Shown here: positions 1 through 9,655 of the stretch, one piece after another | How the letters are laid out: each line of letters opens with the position of its first letter | How positions within the stretch are numbered: position 1 is the stretch's first letter | NCBI RefSeq assembly: GCF_947623445.1 | Contig: NC_135245.1 | Location: forward strand, 131,501-195,500 | Direction of reading: 5' to 3' | DNA from: Clavelina lepadiformis | Taxonomy: Eukaryota; Chordata; Ascidiacea; Aplousobranchia; Clavelinidae | DNA length: 64,000 bases | Program-made: the position numbers and the translations under genes | The notes under the pieces: model-generated | What the model was told of the DNA's origin: nothing | What the model saw: only the letters and a program-made list of their open reading frames with translations | The model's database searches: none

Positions 1-1534
1 ATAAACCAAACCACAACTCACTGATAACAAATTTTTAGTTAGCAAGTTTAAAACTGAAATATTTTCCTTTAAAATCAGCACCATCCATGCGATGCGTTCC
101 TTTCAAATAAAAAGTTGGTTTGAAACACGTTTTCCCAAAAAACGTCGAAATGCTTAGCCAAAACATTGTATGCCAAACGTCATAAATATGCCAACGTTGA
201 AGAGTTTGGCAGGAAAATATCAATATGACAACCCTGTGCGTGATAAGATTGCCTATTCCCATACGTCATCGCCGTTTTCTTTTCCTTTTTATGCCTGAAT
301 AAAAGATGAGTTTAACGTACAGTGGCAGAGTAAGTTGTAGCCACGATAAAACGAAGGTAATGATTACACCGAACCACCAATAGGTTGCCTTTAATTGGAA
401 CAAGGGGCGAGCTAATACTCCAGCTTATGCGGTAATTGCTAATTTTCTGCTGTATTTGCAAAAAAACTATTTTTGAGAGACCATTGGAGAATTTCAAGGG
501 ACGTTTCGGACGTTGCTACTCGAACTTCAGCTTCTTTTATTTCAACCCAGATACAATTTCATAATTTTCCCACAACTGCTATTTAAAGCAAGTCCAATTT
601 TTCTAAACTTTTCCCGTCAGACAACTTTACCGTCACCATTGGTGAAGGAACCGGTAAATTGCCCGCCATTTTGTATTCCCTGGGCCTGGTGCTCGCAAAA
701 GCTTAGCGAATGAAAAAGGGCTGTCACCATGTTTTATTATTGTCCTCTTTCTTGGTGCTCGGAGTTTGCAAACTAAACTGGTTACGATTGAGGCACAAGC
801 AAGGCCACATACAATTGCCACATAATCGTGGTAACCGTCACATAAGTCATAACATTGTGGCATTTGTAATGATACAAGTTGTGCATATTATTAAGAAAGT
901 TGTACTGTCTTTGGTTAGTCATCTTATTCAAACATTTAGGCTAATTCTTAAAAACGTAAATAGTTTCCGTATTTCAATCAATAGATGGTTTTGGGAAATG
1001 CTTTTCAAGTGCTTGTAGTGCATTTGGAGTGTTACGAAGTTATAAGTGTTCTTGTGACATAGTTTTGTGACGTAAGTAGTGTTGTCAAATTGTTGCTGGT
1101 TAGAAAGGAGTTTTTTTGTAGCACGTCGATTTGTAGAAGGGGCGACCTTAGCTGATTGGCTGTAGCAAAAGGATAACTAGAATTGACTTTGGTTTAATCG
1201 TTCTCTTCTGAAAAAAAGCTCTTTTTTGGGGAAAATCTGGGTTTATGAAAATGTCTATTTCACAAGTGTGTTTTTGGGAATGACATAATAATTTCTTCTG
1301 ACGTGATTGCTACCACATTTTGGAATAAAATAATTTGGACTTTGAGTTGTGTTGAACGTTGTGCTGACTTAAAGAAGCAAGAAGAAATAACATAAGCAAC
1401 GGAGTCAAAAGTAAAATAAACAAAAGGAGTTCTAAACGAGCAATTAAAGCCTTTGGCTTTGTGTCGTCCAAAAACATTAATATAATCCCAACCATCGCCA
1501 CAACATAGAAATAAACTGTACTGTAAAGCAATCA
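1..1534. other. Intergenic stretch with no recognised gene
   Basis: No conserved domain or convincing exon was found on either strand. The longest open frames are under about 100 codons, AT-rich, and lack splice or family support. Confidence 0.5.
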
Positions 1535-2240
1535 CACAAATACTTTTCACATCCACTGATGTACAGCATTTAACAGTATTGTAATGACTCGAGTCACGTT
1601 TTTTGATGACTCGGTTTGACTCAAGTCAAAAGTCCTAAATGATTCGACTTAGATTGAGTCAAAGTCCAGAATTACCTGAATCACGTTATGACGATTGTGA
1701 CGGCTAGAAAGGACACTTTATGTATCAAAAATGGAGCATTTTCAAAAATATTACATCTCTTCGTAAAGAATATCAACCAGACTAATTTGTTGACAGTTAT
1801 TACCTTTTAGCAACCAATTTAACGCAACGCATAATGTGACGTCAAAATAATTTTTACGTTGCAAGGTATTGACTCGAATCACAATTTAAATTGACTCGAT
1901 ATGAGTCGAGTCACAACTCTAAATGACTCGAGTCAGAAAGAAATGACTTGGTTACAACTCTGGCAATGATTGCTTAAACACACCACCTGTTCGTCTGTTA
2001 ATTAAGTTTTTTTACTTATGTTGTATAGATTTAACTATTTATGGGTTAGTGGCCGTGCTAGTTGTTACCAGCAAACATAACCTTAATTATTTTTGAGCAC
2101 ATTTTAAGCCTTTTTGGTTTTGTCAAATTTCCCGTTCATTGTTAATAACAACTGGTCCGTGCTGGTAACAACTGGCTTGATTTTTTCGACCCCACCGCGC
2201 CTTTGACGAAAAATAAAATGATTGATTGATGCAAACATTC
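1535..2240 (+). repeat. LINE-like 3' repeat, copy 1, split by a MITE
   Basis: This shares long stretches with 12545-13170 and 61502-61790, including a block ending in GACGAAAAATAAAATGATTG followed by a short GATT-type microsatellite, a tail typical of LINE or SINE 3' ends. The copy is interrupted by the hAT-like MITE at 1574-1962; the uninterrupted version of this junction is seen near 12880-12925. No coding part of a LINE is visible. The family name is an inference; what is seen is a three-copy dispersed repeat with a shared 3' tail. Confidence 0.6.
1574..1962 (+). mobile_element. hAT-like MITE, copy 1
   Basis: The left end reads CAGTATTGTAATGACTCGAG and the inverse of the right end reads CAGAGTTGTAACCAAGTCAT, giving imperfect CAG-type terminal inverted repeats as in hAT elements. 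The interior repeats TGACTCGAGTCA-like dyads near both ends. A diverged second copy lies at 7924-8875. The 8-bp flanks do not match well, so the insertion is probably old. No coding capacity. Confidence 0.6.
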
Positions 2241-2273
2241 TTATGCGTCGTATTTTTCTAACACGCCACATGT

Positions 2274-2618
2274 CTAAGTGAGGCCAATTTGCACACGCCA
2301 GCTTCTCTGGAATGAGTTGTTCGTGGCCGTAGGTGCAGCGCAATAGTCGAAACTGGAAAGTAAACTTTCTTGGCTAGGTCTCACTCTCAGGTATTCGAAG
2401 GTGCGGTTACCGCCAGCTGTTTCCATAGACTTGATCACAGGGTTTATGTCGTAGGTTAGGATGGAAATTTTGTTGAGGAACTTCTGTTTATTCAGCTCTG
2501 CTTCCGTGCATCCTCGTTCCCTTCGTTTGCAGAGGTTCTGTTTTTCACTGACTGCATTGATACTGTATGATGCGCACACTACAAAGTTTGCATTGTGCGT
2601 GATATAATAGTTGCTCAT
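2274..2618 (-). CDS. Unrecognised open frame of about 114 codons
   Basis: An ATG-started frame on the minus strand, noticeably richer in G+C than its surroundings. I do not recognise the product. It has no clear signal peptide or membrane segment, and contains several cysteines and an EAELNKQKFLNKIS stretch. It ends just beside the tail of the repeat at 1535-2240. It may be one exon of an unrecognised host gene, a fragment carried by a repeat, or chance. No intron borders could be assigned with confidence. Confidence 0.22.
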   Translation of the reverse strand: MSNYYITHNANFVVCASYSINAVSEKQNLCKRRERGCTEAELNKQKFLNKISILTYDINPVIKSMETAGGNRTFEYLRVRPSQESLLSSFDYCAAPTATNNSFQRSWRVQIGLT

Positions 2619-2718
2619 TTTGACGACGTTCGTCTTGTTTATTTTTTGCCAGACTGTATTTTTAGAAAAAAACAAAGTTTCTTTTTTGACAGAATCTTCA
2701 GTGCAGAAAATATGCACA

Positions 2719-3573
2719 GTAAGAGCGCAACCACTTCAAGGTGTGGGTTTTGATCCTTTAACAAGCCCCTGTATGTTATATACATGTATGGTATGCCACT
2801 AAAATATGTGGAAATTTTCATGGTTTAACCTGCACACCATTTCTTTTTTCATTCGTTTTGATTGCACTGAGGATTTCTGACCCAAAAACAGCAAACTTTC
2901 CAATTTGACTTTTTATGAGCTTCAGTGCCGCACTCCTGCTTTATTTTGCACTTAATGACTCGGACAAAACTTCTGTGCACTCAATTTAAAGACTGAAAAA
3001 TGTTTTTCACAGAAAGCTGATTTATAAATGCACAAATTTCCTGATGCAAAATTGCCATTTTGCAATATTTTCTATATGTATTATTACATTAGCAGTGTGT
3101 TTGTGTGACACAAATTTTGGCATTACATTTGATTTATTGGCATATTCATCTAGCGCAATGAAAACAAACTTTCTAAGAGAAACTCATCTGGGTGAAACCT
3201 TTTTAATTCCACGCCAAAACAGTTGCAATTTTGAAAAAGAACCTAAGTGGGTTGATAATTTCTATGGTTAACTTTATATCGACAATAGAAAAAAAATTGC
3301 CACTAAAAATGGTGGCCATAATTTGGGAAGGATTTATTATAACTTGGCATGCTTTGTTGGCTCTGTAGCAATATGGTTAGAGCACTGTTTCAGATTTGAG
3401 CAATTCGCTGTACCAGATATAAAATAAAAAACCTAATAAAATTGTTTATCCATCTGATATATGCATTGAGGTAAAAGGATAAACATTGGTCACACACTTT
3501 GCAAACTTTCCAGTCTGAGCATTGATTGTTCAAAACAAGATTTTACAACAATAAGGTTGCATTGTATTTCTAG
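2719..3573. other. Region upstream of MRPL14
   Basis: The first exon of MRPL14 should lie here but was not found. Exon 2 begins with the third base of a codon, so exon 1 must end two bases into a codon. A short ATG frame at 3044-3271 has a hydrophobic, secretion-like start but no other support. Confidence 0.35.
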
Positions 3574-4096
3574 GTTTGCATTCAGCACCACGCAGTGCAG
3601 TTGGCTTCCAGACCGCATGCGTTACGACAACCAAACATTTTACGACAATGTACAAATTGGGTACAAGCGAGGACACAGCAACATCCGCAACCGTGACAGA
3701 GACATTAAGAAATTGCAGACGAGAGCTCTCCAAAAATTGACCAGAGTTCGTATTGTTGACAACGGTCCAACTGCGTTACAGCCGGTAATACGTTCCGCTA
3801 GGATCATTGAGATCTACACGAAGACAAAAAGACACGTTGGGGGGGTTGGTGATTTGTGCCTCATCACCAAGAATGGAGCCATGAAGAGAGCATTCATTGT
3901 GGGACAGAGGCAGAGCATGGGAATATTGAAAGCAAGAATGGATTCAAATAATGTCATAATTTTGGATAAAGATGGAAATCCTGAGGGAACAAGAATCACC
4001 GTTCCGATCCCGGCTTGGTTGCGTGGTTACGATCCAAAAAAGAAACATCCCATATCAATGTCTAAACTGGTTGCAATTGCCAGTTCATTTGTTTAA
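3574..4096 (+). CDS. MRPL14: Mitochondrial large-subunit ribosomal protein uL14m (3' part; first exon not located)
   Basis: MRPL14 is a component of the mitochondrial 39S ribosomal subunit. The segment LTRVRIVDN, followed by GVGDLCLITKNG, RMDSNNVIILDKDGNPEGTR and a C-terminal SKLVAIASSFV, follows the uL14m family from the start of the L14 fold to its end. The exon begins after the acceptor TATTTCTAG, and an FSTTQ segment near its start resembles the end of vertebrate MRPL14 targeting peptides. Between FSTTQ and the L14 fold there are about 40 extra basic residues compared with the human protein. The upstream exon carrying the start codon could not be placed; an in-frame ATG at 3617-3619 is an alternative start but would lose the targeting peptide. 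It is convergent with WRNIP1, whose stop lies about 570 bp away. Confidence 0.88.
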
Positions 4097-4663
4097 AGAT
4101 ATTCTTGTGGCTAGAAAACTGCCGCAGTTTCTTCATTTTAAATTTTGCCCAAACATTGTTTAACGATGTGCGTCTTTGCGTAGTAAAACATCTCTGTAAT
4201 AACATTGAAATATTTCAAGTACATTTTTTTATGAGCTGGCTTATGCTTAGCAGTCTGCTAAAATTATCAATTTTACAAAGAGAGCAAGGATAAAGTATCA
4301 ACAATATTAAGATTATTACTATAAAGGACTATATTATTATTACTCGAGGATATTATTTTCAAGACAGATGCATGTATTTGTGTAAATACAGATACAATAG
4401 AAAGAAAAAACATTAGATTCTCTTAAATAATGGAAACTGAGTTTATGAGTTGCGTTAGGTAGAACAGCCGGTAAGATTCTATCATAGTATTCCTTAGTTG
4501 ATGCCATCACCACATAGTTGGCTGTAATTAATCATTGATAAAGTTGAAGCACAGCTGACTGGAAAACAAGCTCCATGTCAAAATACTAAGCCCTTGCGTC
4601 AATACATGGTCGCAGCGGAAATTTTTATTACAAGTCAGAATGGAGACATTTTGTGAAGAGAAA
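4097..4663. other. Convergent intergenic region, MRPL14 and WRNIP1 3' ends
   Basis: This holds the 3' untranslated regions of two convergent genes. No other gene is seen. Several AT-rich runs could serve as polyadenylation signals on either strand. Confidence 0.5.
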
Positions 4664-6662
4664 TCATCCAGTGACAAAGAAATTAACGCCTTTAAGTTCA
4701 GCGGGAAGATAAGTTTGGTCGGGGTCGTATTCATATTTGTATCCAGCCCCATAACCGAGGTCCTTCATCAGTTTCGTTGATGCATTTCTTAAATGTAACG
4801 GAACCTAACATAGAAATCAATGTCATGCTACCGGGAATATCAAGGAGAAAACGTTGAACACTTACACTTGGAATAGCTCCCTTGCAATCTTTTATACATG
4901 ATTTTGCCTTTTCTAGGGCCAAATATGCTTCGACTGATTTTGGTGCACGAGACAGATAAACAACACATTGCGCAAGTGAAGCCTGTTAATGGAAACAATA
5001 CACCAGTGATTAGTGTGTGCTTTGCAAATAGAACTGGATAAATTAAGCTCTTACATCACATTCAGGAAGCCCTATGTAGATGACTGCATGGTAGGTAGAG
5101 ACTGCCAGGTTTAAAGCATTTGAATCAGCAAGACCTGAAAAATATTTTCAAGGAAATTAATTATTTGATATTTATTGGAATGTAGGTACAAAAAATCTCA
5201 AGCCAGGACACCAGCCATTAAAAGCAACCACATAACACCAGTCAAGGTAATATTAAAAATACACAAAACAAATTGAGCATGACAACCCTGCAACACAAAA
5301 AGCAAAATAAGTTTGACAAAAAATTTTCCTGGAGCTGAAGTGAATGATCTCACCAACGTCTTCACTTGCGATTCGAATCAACCTCCTGGCAATGAACTTT
5401 GGATCCTCACCTCCAACAATCATGCGCGTCAGCCAATACAGAGCCGCGTTGTCATCACCGCCACGGATAGACTTATGCAGGGCGGATATTACTTCATAGT
5501 GTTGGTCACCTGTAATATTCTTATTTGTACACCTCAATTATATGATTCAGAGTTACAACATGCTTCTACCCGAACGATCGTAAAGCACGTGACTTCTTTC
5601 CAAACTTTTATTGATGAGAGCATCATCAATGACTTGTTTTCCGTCACTTGATTTCAAGGATTCAACGGCGATTTGCAGTCCATTAAGGGCAGTGCGAGCA
5701 TCACCGTCACACACATTTGCCAGTAGTTGAAGTGCTGACTGATAAATCACAATCTCCTTATCGCTCCCCGTATCGATCTCGTCGGTTGTAAGTTTGTGAG
5801 AGATCACATCAGCATTTGGAAGAAGCATTTTGACTGCTCTTGTAAGAACAGACTCAACATCTGATGGTGACAGCTTGTTAAGCACAACCACCCTGCACCT
5901 GCTCAGGAGAGCTGAATTGAGGGAAAATGACGGGTTCTCTGTGGTGGCCCCTAGAAGAACGATCGTCCCATTTTCAACGTGGGGCAAAAATGTGTCTTGT
6001 TGAAGCTTATTAAATCTATGGATTTCATCAATGAACAATATTGTTCTACGTTGAAACATTTTTTTTTCATTTGCTGCCACTCTAATGATGGCCTGCACGT
6101 CAGCTTTGCCTGTATTTGTGGCAGACAACTTCACAAACCGAACAGGATTCTTATTGGGTGAAGCGCGAGCTTTGCAGGCAATAATATTTGCCAACGTGGT
6201 CTTCCCACATCCTGGAGGTCCCCAAAATATCATCGATGGAGTGATGTTGTTGTTGATCAACTGAAAAAGAGAAGTCTCTCTTCCAACCACCTTGACCTGA
6301 CCTACAAATTCTTCCAACGTGGCAGGCCGGGCCATCTCAGCCAGAGGTCGGGGAAATCCTGTGGTTTGCAACTTGCTGGTTGTTGAAACGTTCAGAGTGT
6401 TCGGACCATGACAGCCCACGCCTGCATTCTTGCTCGATGTTTCTGCCTCCTCTTTCTTGCCCAACTTTCTAGAATTAGGGAATTGGCTCCATGGTGAAGA
6501 TCTTTTAAGAAGATTTGGTGCACTTGTTTTCTCAGTGGCATGCCCACTACTGGTCTCATTACTTTTTGTTCCATTGCAATGTTGCACGTGACTGAAAATA
6601 AGAGGAGATGAAAAGTGTTTAAAGCACATGGGGCATTTTACAGCATTTGCTCTCTCCGACAT
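4664..6662 (-). CDS. WRNIP1: WRNIP1, AAA+ ATPase with ubiquitin-binding zinc finger
   Basis: WRNIP1 is a nuclear AAA+ ATPase of the RarA/Mgs1 family that acts at stalled replication forks and binds ubiquitin. Five exons: 6662-5570, 5509-5354, 5134-5055, 4982-4866 and 4804-4664, totalling 1587 bases (528 residues) in one phase. The N-terminus has a UBZ4 finger with C10, C13, H25 and C29. Then come Walker A ([11 protein letters not shown]), Walker B ([10 protein letters not shown]) and a sensor-like GATTENPS. The C-terminal RarA-type domain ends with [19 protein letters not shown]. The start is the first ATG, one base after the acceptor-like TTTTGTCAG. The UQCC3-like gene ends only 41 bp upstream on the same strand, suggesting a shared polycistronic transcript. 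Length is somewhat shorter than human, mainly in the linker. Confidence 0.95.
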
Positions 6663-6703
6663 TCTGACAAAATATTGGGATGTTTCTTTTTATTCCTTTG
6701 CCT
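6663..6703 (-). promoter_or_regulatory. Candidate operon junction: poly(A) signal and trans-splice acceptor
   Basis: Read on the minus strand, the 41 bp between the stop of the UQCC3-like gene and the ATG of WRNIP1 contain AATAAA and end in ATATTTTGTCAG, directly before A-ATG. A promoter would hardly fit. Both signals are those expected where an upstream mRNA is cleaved and a spliced leader is joined to the downstream one. This is inferred from sequence only. Confidence 0.65.
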
Positions 6704-6910
6704 TTACTTATTTTTTTTAAATCCAATAAGTTGAGCAAACTGGTCGGTTTGATTCTGGCGATCTTTGAGATCACTGGAAGACAATCTCTGTCCCTTCAGT
6801 ATTTCTTGAGATATTTGGCTTTGGACAGACTCTTGAGTAACATAAGCATACGAGATTACACCAACCAAAGTTATTGGAACTGCTGCTCTCAGAAATTCTG
6901 CAAGTCCCAT
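6704..6910 (-). CDS. Small membrane protein, UQCC3-like (complex III assembly)
   Basis: A complete 68-residue frame starting MGLAEFLRAAVPITLVG. Residues about 8-26 form one hydrophobic segment, followed by a charged helix (SQISQEILKGQRL, then a KDRQNQTDQ segment). Size, single N-terminal membrane segment, the GxxSYAxVT-like turn and the helix after it resemble UQCC3, a mitochondrial inner-membrane factor for cytochrome bc1 assembly. The match is short and was judged by eye, so another small mitochondrial protein is possible. Placement 41 bp upstream of WRNIP1 on the same strand, as the first gene of a candidate operon, is the strongest sign that it is a real gene. Confidence 0.55.
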   Translation of the reverse strand: MGLAEFLRAAVPITLVGVISYAYVTQESVQSQISQEILKGQRLSSSDLKDRQNQTDQFAQLIGFKKNK

Positions 6911-7923
6911 TTTAGAAAAATCACAAATTGGTTCCTAGAGTTAACAGTCATAGATGTTGCAAAATATCTGAAGATCACAATTTTATTCGATAAATCGTTG
7001 TAAGGTTCACATTCTCTTCAACCTCTATATTCTTTGAAATAAAGTCTTAACAGGGTGACCAGTCAATCAAGGTCGAAAATGTGGCACGCGTCAACCACGT
7101 GCGCGCCACACTTTATCATCAGACAAGGCAAACTAAAACTAGCATGTATGAGTGATCAGCATTCTTTGAACTATGCTGGGTTGTCGGGGCAGAAGCCCGA
7201 CTGGAAAGTCTAACAGCAGTTACTATCACGCGCCACATTTTTATGCCTAGTGGCGCGGGAAATTGTCGGTGTCGTCACCAATGCTGGCGCGTATTGCGAG
7301 TAAGTCGCATGTGTCGCGTTACATCATAAAGTTATGCTTCAAGTAAAATATGAAACAGGATATAGTTTGGCGCTCTTAAGGTTAACTTTATATTTCTCAA
7401 CACGAGCTTTCGCAAGCATAACTTTGCTTCTTCGGGTGTACTCTGAAAAAAACGTATAATGTAAGCATGCATGCATGTATGTATGCTGGTAACATTCGTA
7501 ATCTAACAAGCTAAACCTACCAATTGTAGGCCTATAAAGAAAGTAAAAATTTTTGAAGAATTAATAAGATTAAAGAAAAAAGCAACGAATCCTTCTTTCG
7601 AGTTACAGTAGGTGTGACTATTTCTATTGCACAGTGTGCCATAGGCGTTTAGGCTTACTTTGCGCACATACAGTAACAGAAATAATAAAATTACCACGGA
7701 ATAGGATGTGAAAGTATATTTGGCAGACAGGTATGTGTATTTGCATAAATAGGAATACTTATAAGTGCACGTGCAAATAAACATGGCTGACCAAACTAAA
7801 ATGCTCAGCACATAAGCCTACCTGGAATTTCACTAAAAAACATCAACCTTGTTATGCTCATATAAAAGATGTATATACGTGTCATAATCAATTTATACGT
7901 GATCAAATATTAATAGCCTACAC
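6911..7923. other. Intergenic region with repeat fragments
   Basis: No gene seen. It holds the Penelope-like 3' fragment at 7351-7440 and GC-rich patches with GCGCGCCACA-like words that recur near 13470-13530. Confidence 0.4.
7351..7440 (-). repeat. Fragment of Penelope-like element 3' end
   Basis: On the minus strand this matches the end of the Penelope-like remnant near 55105-55190: the block GCTTGCGAAAGCTCGTGT, then AATATAAAGTTAA, then GAGCGCCAAACTATATCCTG. It is a truncated 3' end with no coding sequence. Confidence 0.65.
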
Positions 7924-8875
7924 CAGTGTTGTAATAACTCGAGAAACTGACTGGACTCGATTCATATTTTTTGATGACTCAACTTAAAATGACTCTAGTT
8001 ACGTTATGACAATGGTGACGGCAAGAAGGATAACTTTCGGTAACAAAAACGGATATCTTTCTAAAACCTTGCAACTCCCTGGAAAAACTATCTACCAGAT
8101 AAGTTTGTACACATTTATGAAGTCATATTAACCAATTTCATGCAAAGCAAAATGTGACGTGAAAATAGTTTTTACGTTAAAGGCATTGACTTAACTTGAT
8201 TAGAGTTGTAAAGGAATGATTGGTTGTTGTTGTTGTTGAACTTGACTGTTCCAGTCACTCCAATACAATGTTCGTTTGTCCTAATGTTTATGGCGCTCGA
8301 TGATAAATGAGCCTCAAGGTCGTTAATTGCTTTATCAACCCTAGACCGATTGTTCAGCTAAAAGCTGATTGTCTTGTGAAGCCGACAAGCAAAGTTGTCT
8401 AACTTGACACTGAACTTCTTTAATTTGTATTCATCAGTAGATTGCACAAGAATGTTGATTGTATAAACTGGTTATATTGTTTCTTGTTTAAACGATTACA
8501 AATTGACAGAACATTGGCACATCAACAGCATTTCATTCAACAGTTAATACTACCGTATAGCATTTAGACTAGTAGACTTCAGCTATTTTCAACTGTATTA
8601 AGTTACTGGTTGCTGGTAATTCTTAATGCAACTGTACGACTTTTTACAGCAGGCCAAAATACATATGAAAAAAGGCATGACGAAATATGATCGCATAAGT
8701 TGCAGCGGCAATCAGGAAACTGTCGTGACGTAGAGTTAAACTTTACTGATACGTCACTTAACGACGAGAATTCTATGTTTTACACAATTTTATATTACAT
8801 TAATTCATAATATTATCACAGAGTCACAACTCAAAATGACTCGAGTCAGAAAAAAATGACTTGGTTACAACTCTG
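7924..8875 (+). mobile_element. hAT-like MITE, copy 2, interrupted by an LTR
   Basis: The ends CAGTGTTGTAATAACTCGAG and, inverted, CAGAGTTGTAACCAAGTCAT match the element at 1574-1962, as does the interior. The copy is split at 8206/8821 by a solo LTR with its own target duplication. The MITE at 1574 serves as an unoccupied homologue of the insertion site. Confidence 0.62.
8207..8820 (-). mobile_element. Old solo LTR inserted in MITE copy 2
   Basis: Bounded by TGTAAAGG and TTATCACA in + orientation (TG...CA), with the 4-bp target duplication GAGT at 8203-8206 and 8821-8824. It is homologous, in reverse, to the LTRs at 9656-10038 and 11194-11597; its outer half is closest to the 11194 LTR. A fossil solo LTR, more diverged than the others and therefore probably older. 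Confidence 0.72.
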
Positions 8876-9651
8876 CAAATTAAAATGATATTTATAAACT
8901 TCATATGAATGAATAAGTGAAGAGAAAACAAATTTCGGTTACTTTGTTCACGACAACTATTTTATGGATCGGTCAAGTTGTCGTCGTAACTGATGTTGAA
9001 GATGTTTTCTTGACTTAATTTGTTTCAGCAGGATGAGTTAACTTTGCGTGTTCACGATCGGAAAACAAATAAGCTTAATATCCAAAATTTATTTAGATAA
9101 TCCAGTAATGCAAATCCTTAATCCAACAAACTATTCGACATATTGGAACAAAATTTTGGATTTCTCTGCCTAATGATTCGAAACTTTTGGAAAATAAGAC
9201 AATTTCTTATCAAAATTAAAAAGTTATTTTGCTTCATCATCACACTGCGTGACACTATGCGACAATTGCAATTATGCGCTGTGTGAATCTGCACTCCAGC
9301 ACCAAGCACTTTCGTACATTTTATTGCACTATGCACTTGTTTTTCTCTTTATTATTTACATATTTTCAATTGTATTTCACTAATGGATGTTTATTGGCTT
9401 TAAGTCAAATTCTGTTATTGAGTGTAGGCAGCATTTAGTAATACTGGAACTGTAATTATATTGACGAGGTTTCACTGAATTTTTAAAAACAGTTCACTTG
9501 CTTTATTTTTCTTTAAACTTCAAAATAGTTAGCCTAAAGCTTTCCTCAACCACATGCCACAAAATTTGTTGCTGCCAAACTCTAGACATAGGCAGTAAGC
9601 ATCCAGCATGCGCACGGCAAGTAGGCTACCTTTCGATAAAGCACTTTGATA
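8876..9651. other. AT-rich intergenic stretch
   Basis: No gene or clear repeat boundary was seen here. Confidence 0.4.
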
Positions 9652-9655
9652 AGAT

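Noticed and set aside
3044-3271. A short ATG frame with a secretion-signal-like start
   Set aside because: Only 75 codons, AT-rich and without homology. It does not fit MRPL14 exon phase.
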